64,000 nt of DNA. Origin: Azadirachta indica. Lineage: Eukaryota; Streptophyta; Magnoliopsida; Sapindales; Meliaceae. Position numbers and translations under genes: made by a program. The stretch lies in NCBI GenBank assembly GCA_022749755.1, contig CM040445.1:14281182-14345181 (forward strand). Direction: 5' to 3'. The notes beneath the pieces were generated by a model. It worked only from the letters and a program-made list of their open reading frames with translations. It was not told where the DNA came from and did not search any database. Shown here in pieces: positions 39,758 to 53,140 of the stretch. Within the stretch, counting starts at the first letter, position 1. Every line of letters begins with the position of its first letter.

Positions 39758-40964
39758 TATCAGCCCGAATTCCAAACAAGAAGAATCTCCTCTATCTGTC
39801 TTCCATTTGCCATCTCCTTTCATTCACTACGACTTAGAATTAGAAGACCATCAATTTTTTCTTCAACAACAGTATTATGACCTTTTACTTGAGCCGCAAT
39901 CCTTGACAACTGATGATAACACTGTACCTGATATTGCTAAAATGGCGGATTCAAGTAAGCCCGAAGTTAATGAGTTAACCAAAGACTGCAATAAGAGAAA
40001 CCAAACTGTCCGCAACCAGCAGATCCCAAGGAAGAGACCTACAAAGAAAGATCGGCACAGCAAGATCTACACAGCCAAAGGTCTCAGAGACCGGAGAATG
40101 AGATTGTCCCTTGAAGTTGCTGGAAAGTTTTTCCGACTGCAAGACCTGTTAGGCTTTGATAAGGCTAGTAAAACTGTTGAGTGGTTACTCTTTCAGGCAA
40201 GAGCTGAGATAAAAAAACTTGAGAAACGCCTTGCCCAGATGAATTACAGCCTAAATGTTGATGCAAAGATTGCATCTTCTACTTGTGAGTGTGAAGATGT
40301 ATCCGGTTTTGACAAGGATGCCATTAGAGAGAACATTATTTCGACCGAAAAACCCGCAGTTAAAGAGAAACAGATCAGAAGCAGTCGTAAGATTATTCAT
40401 CGCTCTCTTGCCAGGGATTTGCGAGACAAGGCAAGGGCAAGGGCAAGGGAGAGAACTGAAAAGCTATGGAGTCGAAGATTTGATGAATCAAAACTAGCCG
40501 ATGAAGCAAAAGCTAAAGACTTGAGTCAATTAGGTTCTTCGAGTTCCTTTGAAGCCGGCAAAGAATTGGGTAACCATTCGTCGAAGGCGCTGGCTGAGGT
40601 TGAACAGCCGAGCACCAACGATAAGCACAAGCTAGGTAATCAAGAACAAATCTTTGATGATGATTTCGTGATCATGGGAAAATGGAACCAAGCTTCCGCT
40701 CTCAGTTATCTGCCAAATTTCGAAATCTCCCAAGAGGTAAGTTAATTCGATCCAATAACAAATTTGCCCAATTCAACAAAATTTATGGCATTCACTCGTG
40801 TTGCTGCAACATATTCTAGCTTTTATGTTGAGACAAATAAGCATCCATAAACGATATGGTGATGTACAAGATGAAATACCACCAAAATTATAGTTTTTAC
40901 CACCTTTAATTTGTTTTTGTAGCAGCATCAATTTGGAGACTTCCAGTTCTTTGAGAAACCATAG
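39699..40964 (+). CDS. BRC1: CYC/TB1-class TCP transcription factor, BRANCHED1/TCP18-like
   Basis: Exon 39699-40736 joins exon 40923-40964 (GT-AG), giving 359 aa from the first in-frame ATG. The TCP basic helix-loop-helix domain spans about 116-174 ([20 protein letters not shown], then [18 protein letters not shown]). The arginine-rich R domain of the CYC/TB1 clade is at about 238-257 ([16 protein letters not shown]). The spliced C-terminus [13 protein letters not shown] matches the family's conserved end, which confirms the intron. AKG and QA-x-x-EI in the TCP domain recall Arabidopsis BRC1 more than BRC2. Such proteins are nuclear repressors of axillary bud outgrowth, integrating strigolactone, cytokinin and light signals. 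Oddities: the first ~17 residues are probably not native because of a frameshift (see 39668-39757), and helix 1 has VAGKFF where relatives have a basic residue at the glycine. The gene stands alone in a large non-coding interval. Confidence 0.9.
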
Positions 40965-43716
40965 GAAGCCTGCAACAACCAAAGTTCATGCTATTATGGG
41001 GTTATCTCTTCTTCGATGATTGTCAAACTAGGTAAATAATAAATGACTTCTATGTATTCCCTTTCCTCCTGCTTGGAATAATGTAATATATATTGTGCAA
41101 TTTCTTATGGACTATTTTGTCAGTGATTATCACATAATCATTGCAAATCTTAATTTGAAATGTAGAACTTTCTTATCTATAACTTTGTGTTCTTATGCTA
41201 GACTATGAATCCATATATAGTCTATGTTCATAATCATGTTGTTCTAAATACTTCCATTATTGATTTTTACTACCTACAATCTATTTATGGAAACCACCTG
41301 TCTTTTAGGGTTACTTCTCCACTGCCTGGTTTGTATTTCAGTGGGATTTCTGAATTTCCTAAATGAATTTCCATTTGACAGCTGAACTTTTAGGAAATGA
41401 TTGGATTGACGTATGAGTCCTCCACTATCTACTTTGAACATTGACACCTGAGCAGAAAAATTAATATTTCAACATTTCAATTTTTTTTTCCCTTTCTATA
41501 CGGTTAAGATAATTCTTGAAGGAGCACAAAGGAGATGAAACTTCATTTGGGAAATAATTTATGATAACAAGAAATATCTTCCCAAGAAATAATGTTACTG
41601 ATTTTATTAATTCAGGAATTCTAGGAAATTAAGCTCTGAAAGCGAGAAAAGAACTATTAGAATTTCTGATAGCATAGATAAGAAATTATTCTGATCATTT
41701 GTCTAGAAGATTTTATTCAATTAATTATAGTGCTTCATATTGTTTTTGCTGTCCTGATTAGCATTAAGGCAGACATGTCTCTAACAATTTGGTAATTTTT
41801 TGCAGAGCAAGTGGTTAATTCAGTTTATACTAACACCTAGATATATTCAGAAGTGTAGTTAAAACACTAGATAAAATCAAAGGATATATCCATGAATATT
41901 TCAGTTACATGAAACTAGACGTTTAAGAGAACTTAAGTACTATTATTAGCTTGGCATTTCTTCTAATATTCTCAGTGCCAATAGACTAAAGAATTACCTC
42001 AAGGTTGAAGTCGATGCATGAATCAGAATAGACCTAAAACATATTTATAGAAAATCAAAATTTTGCTTCTTGCGGTACATATGTATTCCTTTATTATTAT
42101 TTTTTTTTCAAATATAGGTGTAATATAACAGCTCTTGATGTATGAGAGAGTTTATCTTGCTGCAGGTGCTAATAAACTTTTCTTGATCACATATAGAAAG
42201 AACTAATATGATGCCTTCTAGAATCACAAATCCATGGAAAAACCAGCGAACTAGATAAATTTGAAATTCAGAATTGTGACTCAATTGAGAATATCTTGCA
42301 AATAATTCAGTTGGTGGATATGTATCGTGTTTTGTTTGGTTTAAAATGGTTCTATAATGGCAATTATAGCATATATGTTAAATCACACTGACAAAAATTG
42401 GTACTTTTGTGAATTCCAACTTACATATCTTTCATTGATTCTTGAATTCTTACACGTAATCTGTGTAAGCATTATGCTTTTACATGGCATACGAATTCTG
42501 ATAGTGAAATGGTGTATCACTCAGAAAACTAGCCTTTTTAATCAATGAATATTTAGAATTGAAAAAAAAAAAAAACAGGAATATTTTTCATCATTTCCAA
42601 TATTTTTGTTCCATGTTGTTGTCTAACATAAGTCTACCTAGACTCTCAAGAGTAGTATATCTAAGCTCCCTCAATTATATATCTCTTCTATAGTTAAGCT
42701 TCTACTCTAAATTTATTCATGTTCAAGTTCTGAAAAAAAAAAAAAAAAAAAATGTTTGGAAATAAAACTTGTACTGTTGTTCACACTTCATAATTTATAT
42801 GACTACTAAGATTATAGACTCATTTGCCTCTCTAAAATAAAAGGGCTGTCACAAGAACATAAAGCTCAAACTATCTAATTCCAAAGTCATAATGTAAGCT
42901 AATAAATGTCAACGAGAATAGCTAGTTCTCTCATCCATCCCTTGGTCGAATTACTGAAAGATCCAAGTGTACGTGTTTGAAGGCGTATTATGTTCCTAAA
43001 GACATTGAACCTTCATATTATCTATGTTGTCAAAAATCGGAAAAATAGTTGCTACGCTAACTGAACTTCAAGAAAATGATGCAATAAGTGTACAAGTATA
43101 GCCTGAAAATGCGAAAAAACAAACCTCTCAGATAGTCGAATATCTTTTGAATTATATCCTCCAATCATTGTGGCAAATAGATATTACGCGAAAGATAAGG
43201 CCCACCATCTCTAAGTTATGCGGGGCATTTGAAATTGAATTTTGCGATTGTCATGATAACACGTCCTGGTTTCACTTTTGCTCACTCTCCATTCATCTTT
43301 TGAGTCCTTTCTGTTTCATAGCTGACAGTCATTAATTGGTAGCATGTATCTATCACCCCTTAAACTAAGATACCCTAATTCAGCAGAAACCCCTTAAAAT
43401 AGTTAGGAAGTTTAAATTTCAATGTAATAATATAGCACATCTGTCCTTGTTCGCCGTTGGACACATTTTTGCTGTCTGATCAGTTGTAATGCATCGATCG
43501 TGAATGTTTCACGCATTTTAGGATAAGGAATCTTGGGTAGATATAAAGCAATTTTAGTAATAAGGCCAAGAGAAATTTGGCTGTCTTTGATGAGACACTA
43601 AAAGTAAATTATGTCAACTGATTAACAAAATGATAATAAATGTCGGAAAGTAATGTCCATTCGGTTAGGGCTTAGGACATTGTGACAATCAAAGGAGATG
43701 GGTGAAGAAGACTTAC

Positions 43717-43837
43717 CGATAAAGCTAAAGATGAAAAAGTTGACTGCTAACAAAAGGCAGCTTACTAATATGTAGTTGAAATAAGCAGTCCTCATTGCAA
43801 ATGAGAGCAAAAGAACAAGTTGCAGATGGAAGACCAT
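43717..43837 (-). other. short hydrophobic open frame with a consensus splice donor (doubtful exon)
   Basis: From an ATG at 43837 the minus strand reads MVFHLQLVLLLSFAM and continues hydrophobic for about 40 codons, to a perfect donor CG|GTAAGT at 43717/43716. That could be the signal-peptide exon of a small secreted-peptide gene. I could not recognise a following exon or a known mature-peptide motif, so it may equally be chance. Confidence 0.15.
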
Positions 43838-44954
43838 AAAACGTGCAGGCAGTTACAATGCTGCAGATTGAAAAATGAGGGTGAAGAAAGGAAAGCAATG
43901 AATTTAGAAGATAGGGAAAAAAGCAATCATTCAAGGACGGAATATTGTTTGTTCTTCAATAATGGCAATTAATGCCACAACAAATTAATGGTACAACACA
44001 TACCCCAGCCTTCTGCAACTTCTGGGTGGCCACAGTAGGATTGTACATCTTCCATGCTAGTTGTTGTCCCCTGCCTTAATCATGACCGTGAAGAAGAGAA
44101 AGGATAAGTTTTGAACTAAATTAGTTTCCAGCATGTAGATTTTCCATTTTTCTGTTTCGGTTTCAAAATGAAGCACATTTCCAAAACTTCTGCATCATGA
44201 TTAGAAGCATTCTTAATGGATGAATTAAGGACAATCTAATCGTCTTTATATTTGAGAGAAGTTCCCTTTTACCTGAATTAAATATAGAGATGTTACAGAT
44301 TTTCAAGTATAAAAGTACTTAGCACAGGAAGGTATACAGAAAATGGAACATCTTCTAGACTCGTATATATTCTCAATTATTTCCAGCACAGTTATGTCCG
44401 AACAATGATTATTTGCGCAATTGTGGGTCGCGGTAAAATTTCTTATTTAACTGAGGAAGATTGCAACTCATGAGAACTCATTTACGACTCCAAGTTCCAT
44501 ACAGAGTTGTAGATCCTAATTCTATAAGGAGTTCTCCAGGGGCTGGAGAAAGAAATATAAAACCTCTTTTGAGTTATATATAAGCCAAGGACTTGTTCAT
44601 TTCTTTGTTTTTGTAAGTAATCAGTCCACTGTATTAGAAAGCAGTTTTGCCAGTCCCCTGCATCTGGGTTTGAAGGATATGTTTAATCCTATGTTATGTT
44701 TTGATTTGAAGTTGATATTGTGTTTTACATAATATTTGTTTTCTCCATAGAAGGGAGGGCCAAAGATGTCTTTTTACTTTTAACGTTTTTCACATTTTGC
44801 TCCTACTCATTTTGGGATCTGCCAAAAATGTGTCACTGAAGCCCATCTAATTCCTGTTACAAATTAAGAATTAGGTTTCTTATTAAAAATTCTCCGTATG
44901 ATAGTGAACTCTTACGCAAGTGAGAGTGGTCATTGTTATACTGATAGTTCTAGT

Positions 44955-45056
44955 GGTCAAACTTTGGTTAGGATATGTCGGTTTAGGGTTATTTTTAGCT
45001 CATAGTAAGCCCTTCTTACAAAAACCTAACCCTAAACAAAACCAATGTTATTGACC
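44955..45056. mobile_element. 102-bp foldback element with telobox arms
   Basis: The two arms form an inverted repeat from GGTCAA (44955-44960) to TTGACC (45051-45056). The inner 11 bases GTTTAGGGTTA (44981-44991) pair perfectly with TAACCCTAAAC (45027-45037). The loop is about 35 bases. Each inner arm contains the telobox core AAACCCTA or its near match. This is the shape of a very small hairpin-type miniature element, or a hairpin RNA source. No target duplication was seen. Confidence 0.55.
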
Positions 45057-46435
45057 AATTTGTGAATTCAGTATGGATAATCCAATTAATGGCGCCTCAA
45101 TCCCTCAAGAAATGCCCAAATGTGCAGATACATTCTATATCTTTGGTTATGAAAAGATTTCTATTATGGATATATTAAATCAAGTATTATTAAAGAGTTC
45201 ACATTAACAAGAAATAATTCTCTTCTTTTAACTGCAAAGCTGTATTTGCTAGTTTGATGGGAACAAGAGATTATATCCTAAATTTATGGGGAAAAAAAAG
45301 AAAATAAGAGACGAGGTTAGCACCATTAGCAAGTACCCAACTCATTAATTTGAAGAATTATATGTGTAGAAGAATTTAGCAGCTAGAAAAAGGGAATAAT
45401 TAATTAGAGCCACATACATAAAACATTGAAGAGGGATTTCCTGTCCTATTATTGTACTCATTTCCACAAGACATGCTGAAATTCAATCTGGGTTTTACAT
45501 AGGCCTATTGCAATCATGTAATTTAAAAAGAGGAAGTTTTCTATGGGTTCTAGAAAATATAAACAAAGAATATATATTAAAAAAAAAATATCCTGCAGTA
45601 GCATCTGGAGATAGATTCAGAAAGAGGGATTATTTTTAATAATAATAAACACGTTCTCGTTTTAGAATAAATCCTAAAATGTAGTGTAAAATTATTATTC
45701 TTATTTAAATGGGGGTAAGGAAATAGAAAAAATATCTAAAAATATGGATTCCCGATAACTCCTAGATTCTCCACAAAATATGGAGGGAGAATAACTACCG
45801 GCTGTGGATCTATACTCTATAAAGATACAAGCCATGATCTGAAGACAATAATATTGTAGGGATCTAGTCTAGATGTCCAGAAAACCCTAGATTTTCTCTA
45901 ACTATTTTGTACAGGCCTAAAAGACAAAGAAACTGCCACTGTAGCAACGGATCCCGTAGAGCGATGGAGACCGCCTGTGAGCTTTTATAATGAACCCTAA
46001 AAAGCCATAAAGCTGTGTGAAAACTTCCTTTGTTATTGTCTGTTTCCAGTGAGGGAAGGAAATTAACGAGCAGGATCCGAGAAGAAAAGTTCACAGAAAC
46101 TGGAAAACTAGGGAGGAAACCCTAGAAAAGATATCATTTCTAAAGTGAGCGTGCAAAGAAGAATCCATGTCCTCAGAGAAGCAAGAGATTTGTGTCCCAA
46201 ACAAGAGAGATTCAAAGTCATAATTCAACTGTAAAACTCATAGGATCCCTAGATCAGGGAGACAATTAAAGAGGATCAAACAAAAACCCTAATTAGTTTA
46301 TCCCAAAATATAATAAAATTTTCTCAAGAATGAGGAAGATTAACACTACGAGAGAGTGAGAGATCAAAATTTTTTTTTCATTTTTTTCTTTTAACTTTCT
46401 TTCCAACCCATCGGCCTTCTCTCTCTGAGAAACCC

Positions 46436-46438
<3 letters not shown>

Positions 46439-46471
<33 letters not shown>

Positions 46472-46507
46472 TTTATTGTCTTTGAGTGGATGGACCAATT
46501 GAAAAAA

Positions 46508-46539
<32 letters not shown>
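46439..46539. repeat. (AG)n tract followed by an unbroken 32-base poly-G run
   Basis: An AG/GA repeat spans about 46439-46468. After 39 ordinary bases, 32 consecutive G residues fill 46508-46539. A G run this long is rare in nuclear DNA, is prone to quadruplex formation and slippage, and is difficult to sequence, so its exact length should be treated with caution. Confidence 0.85.
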
Positions 46540-46541
<2 letters not shown>

Positions 46542-49500
46542 GGTGACTGATGAGAGCAATAAAGAGGCACTGCAATTTTAGTACCAATTTGTGCAGAAGA
46601 TAGAAAAGACATGAGCTAGGCCAGATTGGCTGTATGCAATTTAAAGCACAACAAAATTTAATTATTACACGAGTCCATATTCTTCTATCTCTGCTTTTTT
46701 AGGGAGCGGCAGGACCACAAAAACAATGTATGTTATGTAATATCTAACGCATGCATATGTAGTCATGCTCGCCAAAAGACTAGTACTATTGCTGTATAAT
46801 ATGATCAAAACAGTAGAAAATTGTACACCTAATTCCCAATGAGTACGATCACCTTACCCTACTTAAGTTTATATTTATCTTGGGTATTTATTACTTCATA
46901 TGGTTTCAAAAAACATATGCACCAATATATAATTTATGTACCATTTTTTGTCACATGCAGAGAAATTGCTCAATAGAGGTACTAAAGTATGGTATTTATA
47001 ATAACATCATTCTTGATTGCGAAATCACTTGACACAACTTAACAAAGCGAAGTGCTTGATTGGAGCACAATTTCCCCCCCTCTCTCTAGCTTCAATTCAT
47101 GAGAATTTACAGAATTAGAGCACAATCCCAATTAAAATGTTAGAAAGCATTCTATTTTCTAGACATTGACGAAAACAAATTTCTTAGGTAGTGAAAACTG
47201 AACTGCAAGACATGGTGAACAGAGAATTCTTGGTAAATAAAAAGGTCTTTACTAGAAGTTAAATAACAGTATCTGTTAGGCTACAGCATCAAAAACTCTT
47301 CTATACCACGTAAAATACAATAGAGGAAACCAGCAGATGGTACTTTTCAGATTCAGCCTACCTTTTATTAGCTCCAGTTTTTTGTAACCTATGAGCATTA
47401 GGATTATTTGGGATAACGTATGGAGGAAGATATGAAATCCTTTGAAGAGAAATTATTCTTAAACAAATGTTCTGATCAATTCACCTCATTTTGGGTACAC
47501 AGTCAACTAATAATATACAAGGTTAATTTCGTATTGCTCCAAAATATTTTCATATATTTCATCATGCCCCCCAATGGTCTTATTTGTCATCATCACGTGC
47601 TCCAATCGTTAGCAGCTCTTGCTAAATATACATTCAAAACATAGATAATACATGGATGATATTACTTAAACCAATATGATCAAAATGTCAAAACATGATG
47701 GAGGATACTATGATCATAAATAAAAAAACAAAATTTTGATAAATCTATGAAATATGTCAAAACCCCGGGAGAGTAATATCAAATTAGCTGTTAAATATAG
47801 TATAAACATAACATGCTATAGTTGAATCTTATTATCATTTAATTTTAAGAGAAATAATTAAAAAATGATATATTGAAAACTTTGGAAGCATAGCAAAATA
47901 AGATAATATTACTTAAACTAATCACATGAAAATGCTTTCATGTGCATTGCCTCTTAGATGCAATTAATTCAACCTATGACAAAAAATTTAGAAAGATTAT
48001 GAATTCCCTTTATGCAAAAGAAGATCTTAGCCCATGCTCGGACATCTTCTGCTCAAGAGGCAGATCATCGGTTGGAGAGATTAAGATGATCGTTGAAGGA
48101 ACTTCCAGTTTCATTGAGAAATTAATTGAGTATAAAGATGGGATCTGTGGGCTAGAACAGGCTAAAGTTCCCAAGATCTAATTAAGCAAGATTCCAAGTT
48201 TCCCCAAAGCATCGGCTTGGCCACCCCTAGACAAGTACTTAAAGCTCCTCTTTAAGCCTAGATTTGAGAACAATATTCCAAGTAAACCCAAATTTGTACA
48301 AATCTCAGTGTTTGGATAATCTTGTTTGAACTAAGCATCAGTCGATCATCCTATCAAACAAAGCCTAAGATGTTACTATTGGTTTAAAGGCCCTTCGTAT
48401 CATATCATAAATATATATACATATGAATAAAATCTGGCATTTGGCTTAGACAAACACTGATCATCTATGGACATCTTGAGATAACGCAGGATACACTGAT
48501 CAACAGCAAGATATCTATTACACATGGTTCTAAGAAAGGAAAAGATATAATCAATGGTCCAATGAAGAGGAACCTACACAAGAAGAAGAATTACAGGGCA
48601 TTTCAAACCTAACAACAGAGCAAGAACTGAAAGCTTTTCGACTTCTAAGGCAGAGAAAGAACCCAAAATATTTCTAAAAATTATACAAATTTTGCCTGCC
48701 TTGGAGTTGGGACCGCCAGGCAATTATACACTTAATTTTGTTCTCACATATATGTTTTTAAATTATATACTTCTAATCCCCGCTCAATGCTTGCACCTAA
48801 TTATTTTTACCAGATTAATTAAAAATCAATTCCATGGGAGGCTAACTAAATCAAGAATGAGCAACTTTCCTAAACAGAGCAGATTCGTTTACATTCAGTA
48901 TTGGGTTGAGATCCTTTGACATACAAATTGAAGATTGAGAATAATAAGTCCGTGGCTTTAGAATTTTGAGTTCAAAGAATTCCCAATAGCTAATTAATTA
49001 GCTGACACTTAACCTTAAATGTATGGTTATCTATTCAAACTCCTTTGTTCTCTGACTAATACAAGTATGGTTCTGCCCCATATGCATGCCGGCCTCCAGC
49101 TAATCTTATTTTAATTGCCAAAGCAAAGAGTTAATGCATATATACTGATCCCTCATTTTTAACCATTAAGTAACTAAAGATAGCCAAAGATTGAGCTTGA
49201 ACTGTGCCTTAATCGGAAACTGGGGGTAGATAGAATATGATCCATTGAAGAATGATCATCTCCAAATAGAATTGTGAAAAGCCAATTAACCTATAGCCAA
49301 TATCCCAATGCACTTACCAAGTAATCAGGTGATGTGAACGCTTGGGAGGCAACCTCTTGGCTCGACCTCAGCTTGAATATATACCAACTTATTCTCCGAT
49401 ATAAACCAATGAATAAATACTAGCTAGGCATTCTTCCGGCAATCGATCAGGCTGTTGGTGATTTGTTTGGTCTATAGTGATAGTGACTACATTACACCCA

Positions 49501-50067
49501 AGTTTCTACCTTAATTCTAAGAGTTCTAACTATAATCATGCATCTAGAGGATGTTCTTTTCATAAGACAGCAATCTCTGAAGGCTACTTCTGTTCTTGAA
49601 GGCTATATATAACTAACCAAGTTTGTCATAAATCCTTAAGGATAATGAGCTTTCGAACGATTTCGTTCTCTATTTGTGTCTCCTCTACGATTGCTGTAGT
49701 TCTTCCTGAACACAATCGACTCTCCACGATAGCTGAATGATACTGTCACTTGACTGTTCAATATTTTCAAATTCAGATTTATACTGAAGCCCACTCTCTC
49801 AGAAATAAAATAAAGAAAATTCAGTAAATAAATAATCGAACTTATCATACAATAATAACCAACTATCAATTTTCTTTTTAAAAAAGGAAAAATTGCAGTT
49901 ATCTCAGTGAAATTTTAGCTAAAACTATATACAAACTTGGAAGTGAAATAGCAAAATCATGAATTTAATTATAATCACTGTTTCAACAAATCTGTAATAA
50001 AGAGAATATTTAGCAAAGAAGAAGTTGATTGTACTCCCCCGCCTCGCTCTCCACCCCCCAATACCCA

Positions 50068-50101
<34 letters not shown>

Positions 50102-52269
50102 GGTAAGGTGGCTGTAACCTCCAATATACGAAGGGTTATCATAATACAGAGTTGTACTGAAGCTTCACTTAGATATTATAGTTTAATAACTCATTCTCCG
50201 CTCTTACATTAAAGCTATATTTGATTTGAAGAATACAAAGAAATGAGAAAAGAAAAGGAGAAAGGAGAAGGAAAAGGAATAATACTCATTTATTTTATTC
50301 AAACAAGGAATCGTAAAGTGAACAAAAATCCTTCAATTTAGAATTGAGTTATATTTTTTAATAAAATTTTTATTCGCTAAATATAATTTAATTCATGTTT
50401 AAACTTTTTGATATTAAAGTATCAGTATATTTAACAATTTATTGTCATAAATTAAAAACTAAATAAACAGTAAAGATAAATATAAAAAAGTAAAAATATT
50501 TTCAAATATTACAATAACAATAAATTTTAACCATGACCATAAAGTTAGTTAAATTTATAAATTCGGAGTTTGTCGTATAAATAATAAATATGAAATATAA
50601 AATAAATAAAATTATGAATTAATATAGAGAATAAAACATATAAAAAAGTATTTCGTACATAATAATAATTATAATTACTATAATAAAATTATGTAAAATT
50701 TACAGATAAAAATTAACATTACATTAATAATGATAAATTACTTTTTAAATAATAATTTTATATAATAAGATGATGTTAAATTTCGAAACTAAAATAGATA
50801 TTATAATAATAAAATAATATTTAAATAATTTTTTAAAAAAATTTAAATTATATTATATTATATGCATTATTTCTTAAAAATAATTAACTTAAAGTAAAAA
50901 TATGATGAAAGAAGGGGGATCTAATGGAAGGATTAAGTATTGGAAAGGATTAGAGTTTTCCCATTCGAGGAAATGAGGAATTACGAGGAATCCTCTTTCT
51001 CGCTCTCTTATCAAACCAAACAAGTTAATCTTCATTCTACCTCAAATTCTTTTCATTTCCCACTTAATTCTTTCAACTAAAGATACCTTGAGTGCTACGA
51101 AAATTTTTACTAGTACTGTCAAAGCGTATCTGTCTATTTTATAGACTTAATCAAAGCTCCATGTTTTGTCTATCTTTTGTGCTATCTACAAAAATTAAGC
51201 ACATGAAAGTGTTGCAATTTCCATTAATTCAAAATTTGCAACTTTTATATAAAACCATCCATGCATCATGTATAACCAAAAGGATTAATTAGATCACCAA
51301 CTCAAAGAAAGGAACAACCACAAAAATGATGAAGCGGCTTACTAATAATATGCAACCTATCTATGTATCTTCTACGAATTATTAGTTAATTAATTATCAT
51401 AGAAAAATGATTCTACTATGTAATACCACTGAGAAGCAAAATTAAGGGTAAAATAGTACCTTGAAGCATCTGCTTAGCCTTCTATCTGTTTTGTTAATCA
51501 GAAATTAAGCTTTAATTGAGCAGCTTGGGAGAACAACCTAAAGAATGAGATACATTACACACATAAATTATTTATATTTCTAAAAATACGTTTTAATTTC
51601 TATTTATTATATCAGTTCTTTAACTTTTTAATTATACTATATTAAATAATTATTTTTCATGAATAATTTAATTTTATGAAATATCACTTCAAACGTGATA
51701 TAGAAATGGACCCACCAAAAGATTTTTCTCCAAACTTTTTTTTTTTCGCATTTAATGGATGGGAAAGGAAGAATGATGATTCTTCAGCAGAATAGGAAAT
51801 AAAAATAAAGCTGCAAAGAGTATCTAATTTTCAAAGCGAGCCAAATCCTTACGGAACCTTGAAAAAAAATGAATAATTATTATGATATGATTGATGCGAT
51901 ATATATGTAGACATATATAAATATCATTAGCATTAACATTTATCTATAAATTCAAAATTCCTATTTTCCTGTAATAAAGGGTTCCTATATAACTGTTAAA
52001 TATTAAAACTTATGTAAAAATATCACTTTATTTAATATTTATTAATATGTAAACATAGATCATGAAGATTGATTGAGAGAGTTTTTAAGGGCAGAATTCT
52101 ATGAACAAATTAATGTGTCTTTTCGATATCAACGGACATCATAAGACTGAATAATTGTTCGATATGGGAGGATAAAGATGTGCTTTTAACGTTGAATTAT
52201 TCTGTGTTGAAAAATATTTTCATAATAATGTCTTTAAAAAGCAATTAATATTCATCAACGAGTATAGAT

Positions 52270-53140
52270 TTGACATCGTATTATATATAGCTATAAACAC
52301 AGATGAAGAAGTCTTACCTTGGCGCGCGAAATGTCAGGTTAAGCAACAAGCTTTTAACATTCTGAAAAAGGAAAGGAGAAACAATAATTATCATTTCTTT
52401 TAGAGCCGGAAGAGGAGTGACACTCAAAAGTTGAGGCTTACCTGTGCAGATTCTTCTAGCAATCACTGCTTCGAAAAGAAAAGTAGAGCATATATATATA
52501 TATATACACTGCGGGATATTAGTATGATCATAGGATGATGATTCCAAAGCGTCTGCAGGAGGAATATATATTTACAGGAAAAAGGGAAGGAAGGTAATGA
52601 AGACAAAACCAGCATTAATTATTGAGCGAGAATTGAAAGAATTCATCCTGCTGGTACCACGTTTTGCTTATAAAGAAAAATGGAAACCGCTAGAAAACAA
52701 GGTTGTGTGCGTTGATCATAATAGTACACAAACAAAAGGCCAAGAGTAGTAGCAATAAACTGGAGCAGAAAAGTTTGAACTGTTTTAATTTTCTTCTGCA
52801 GAAGGAGGACAAAAGAGATAGAGATCAACGAAAACTGAAGGAGACGAAGCCGATTCTGGAAGAGAGAAAGGAAAAACAGCAATAAGTAAAACTGCTAGTT
52901 CAAGCAAGCAAACATTCTTCACAATGTTAAATTATTAAATAAATAAAATTCAGGTAAAGCTAGGGTTTCTTACTATTAAATTAAATTAATATGTATATAT
53001 CATATATACATGTCAGAGTACAAAGGTAAACAGACAAAGGGTATTTATATAAAACATATATACTCAGGGGTCTTCAGTGGTTCAGAAAAAGTAGTTACCT
53101 CGGGTTGTGCGACGACTCTTCTCATTCTTTTCGTTTATTT
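52270..53140 (-). other. cluster of splice-like signals; possible unannotated minus-strand transcript
   Basis: On the minus strand several good splice borders occur in the right order. There is a short frame MRRVVAQPE ending GAG|GTAACT (near 53100), an acceptor CTCTCTTCCAG near 52865, an acceptor CCTCCTGCAG near 52557, a donor CACAG|GTAAGC near 52440, an acceptor CTTTTTCAG near 52360, and a donor CCAAG|GTAAGA near 52316. The last two would bound an exon of about 44 bases. No continuous protein of known type emerges, so this could be a multi-exon non-coding RNA, a decayed gene or chance. Confidence 0.25.

Noticed and set aside
45021..45040. CCTAACCCTAAAC as interstitial telomere repeat
   Set aside because: Only one and a half units are present. 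It is better explained as the arm of the small foldback element.
46391..46612. 73-codon minus-strand frame with poly-proline and poly-Ser-Leu
   Set aside because: The sequence is produced by translating the poly-G and GA repeats. It is not a protein.
47942..48181. 79-codon plus-strand frame between the TCP gene and TAF2
   Set aside because: The composition is moderately protein-like, but there is no recognisable domain, no splice support and no neighbouring exon.
48690..48725. TTGCCTG...CAGGCAA hairpin reminiscent of a microRNA precursor
   Set aside because: The stem is only seven base pairs and the sequence does not match a known plant microRNA.
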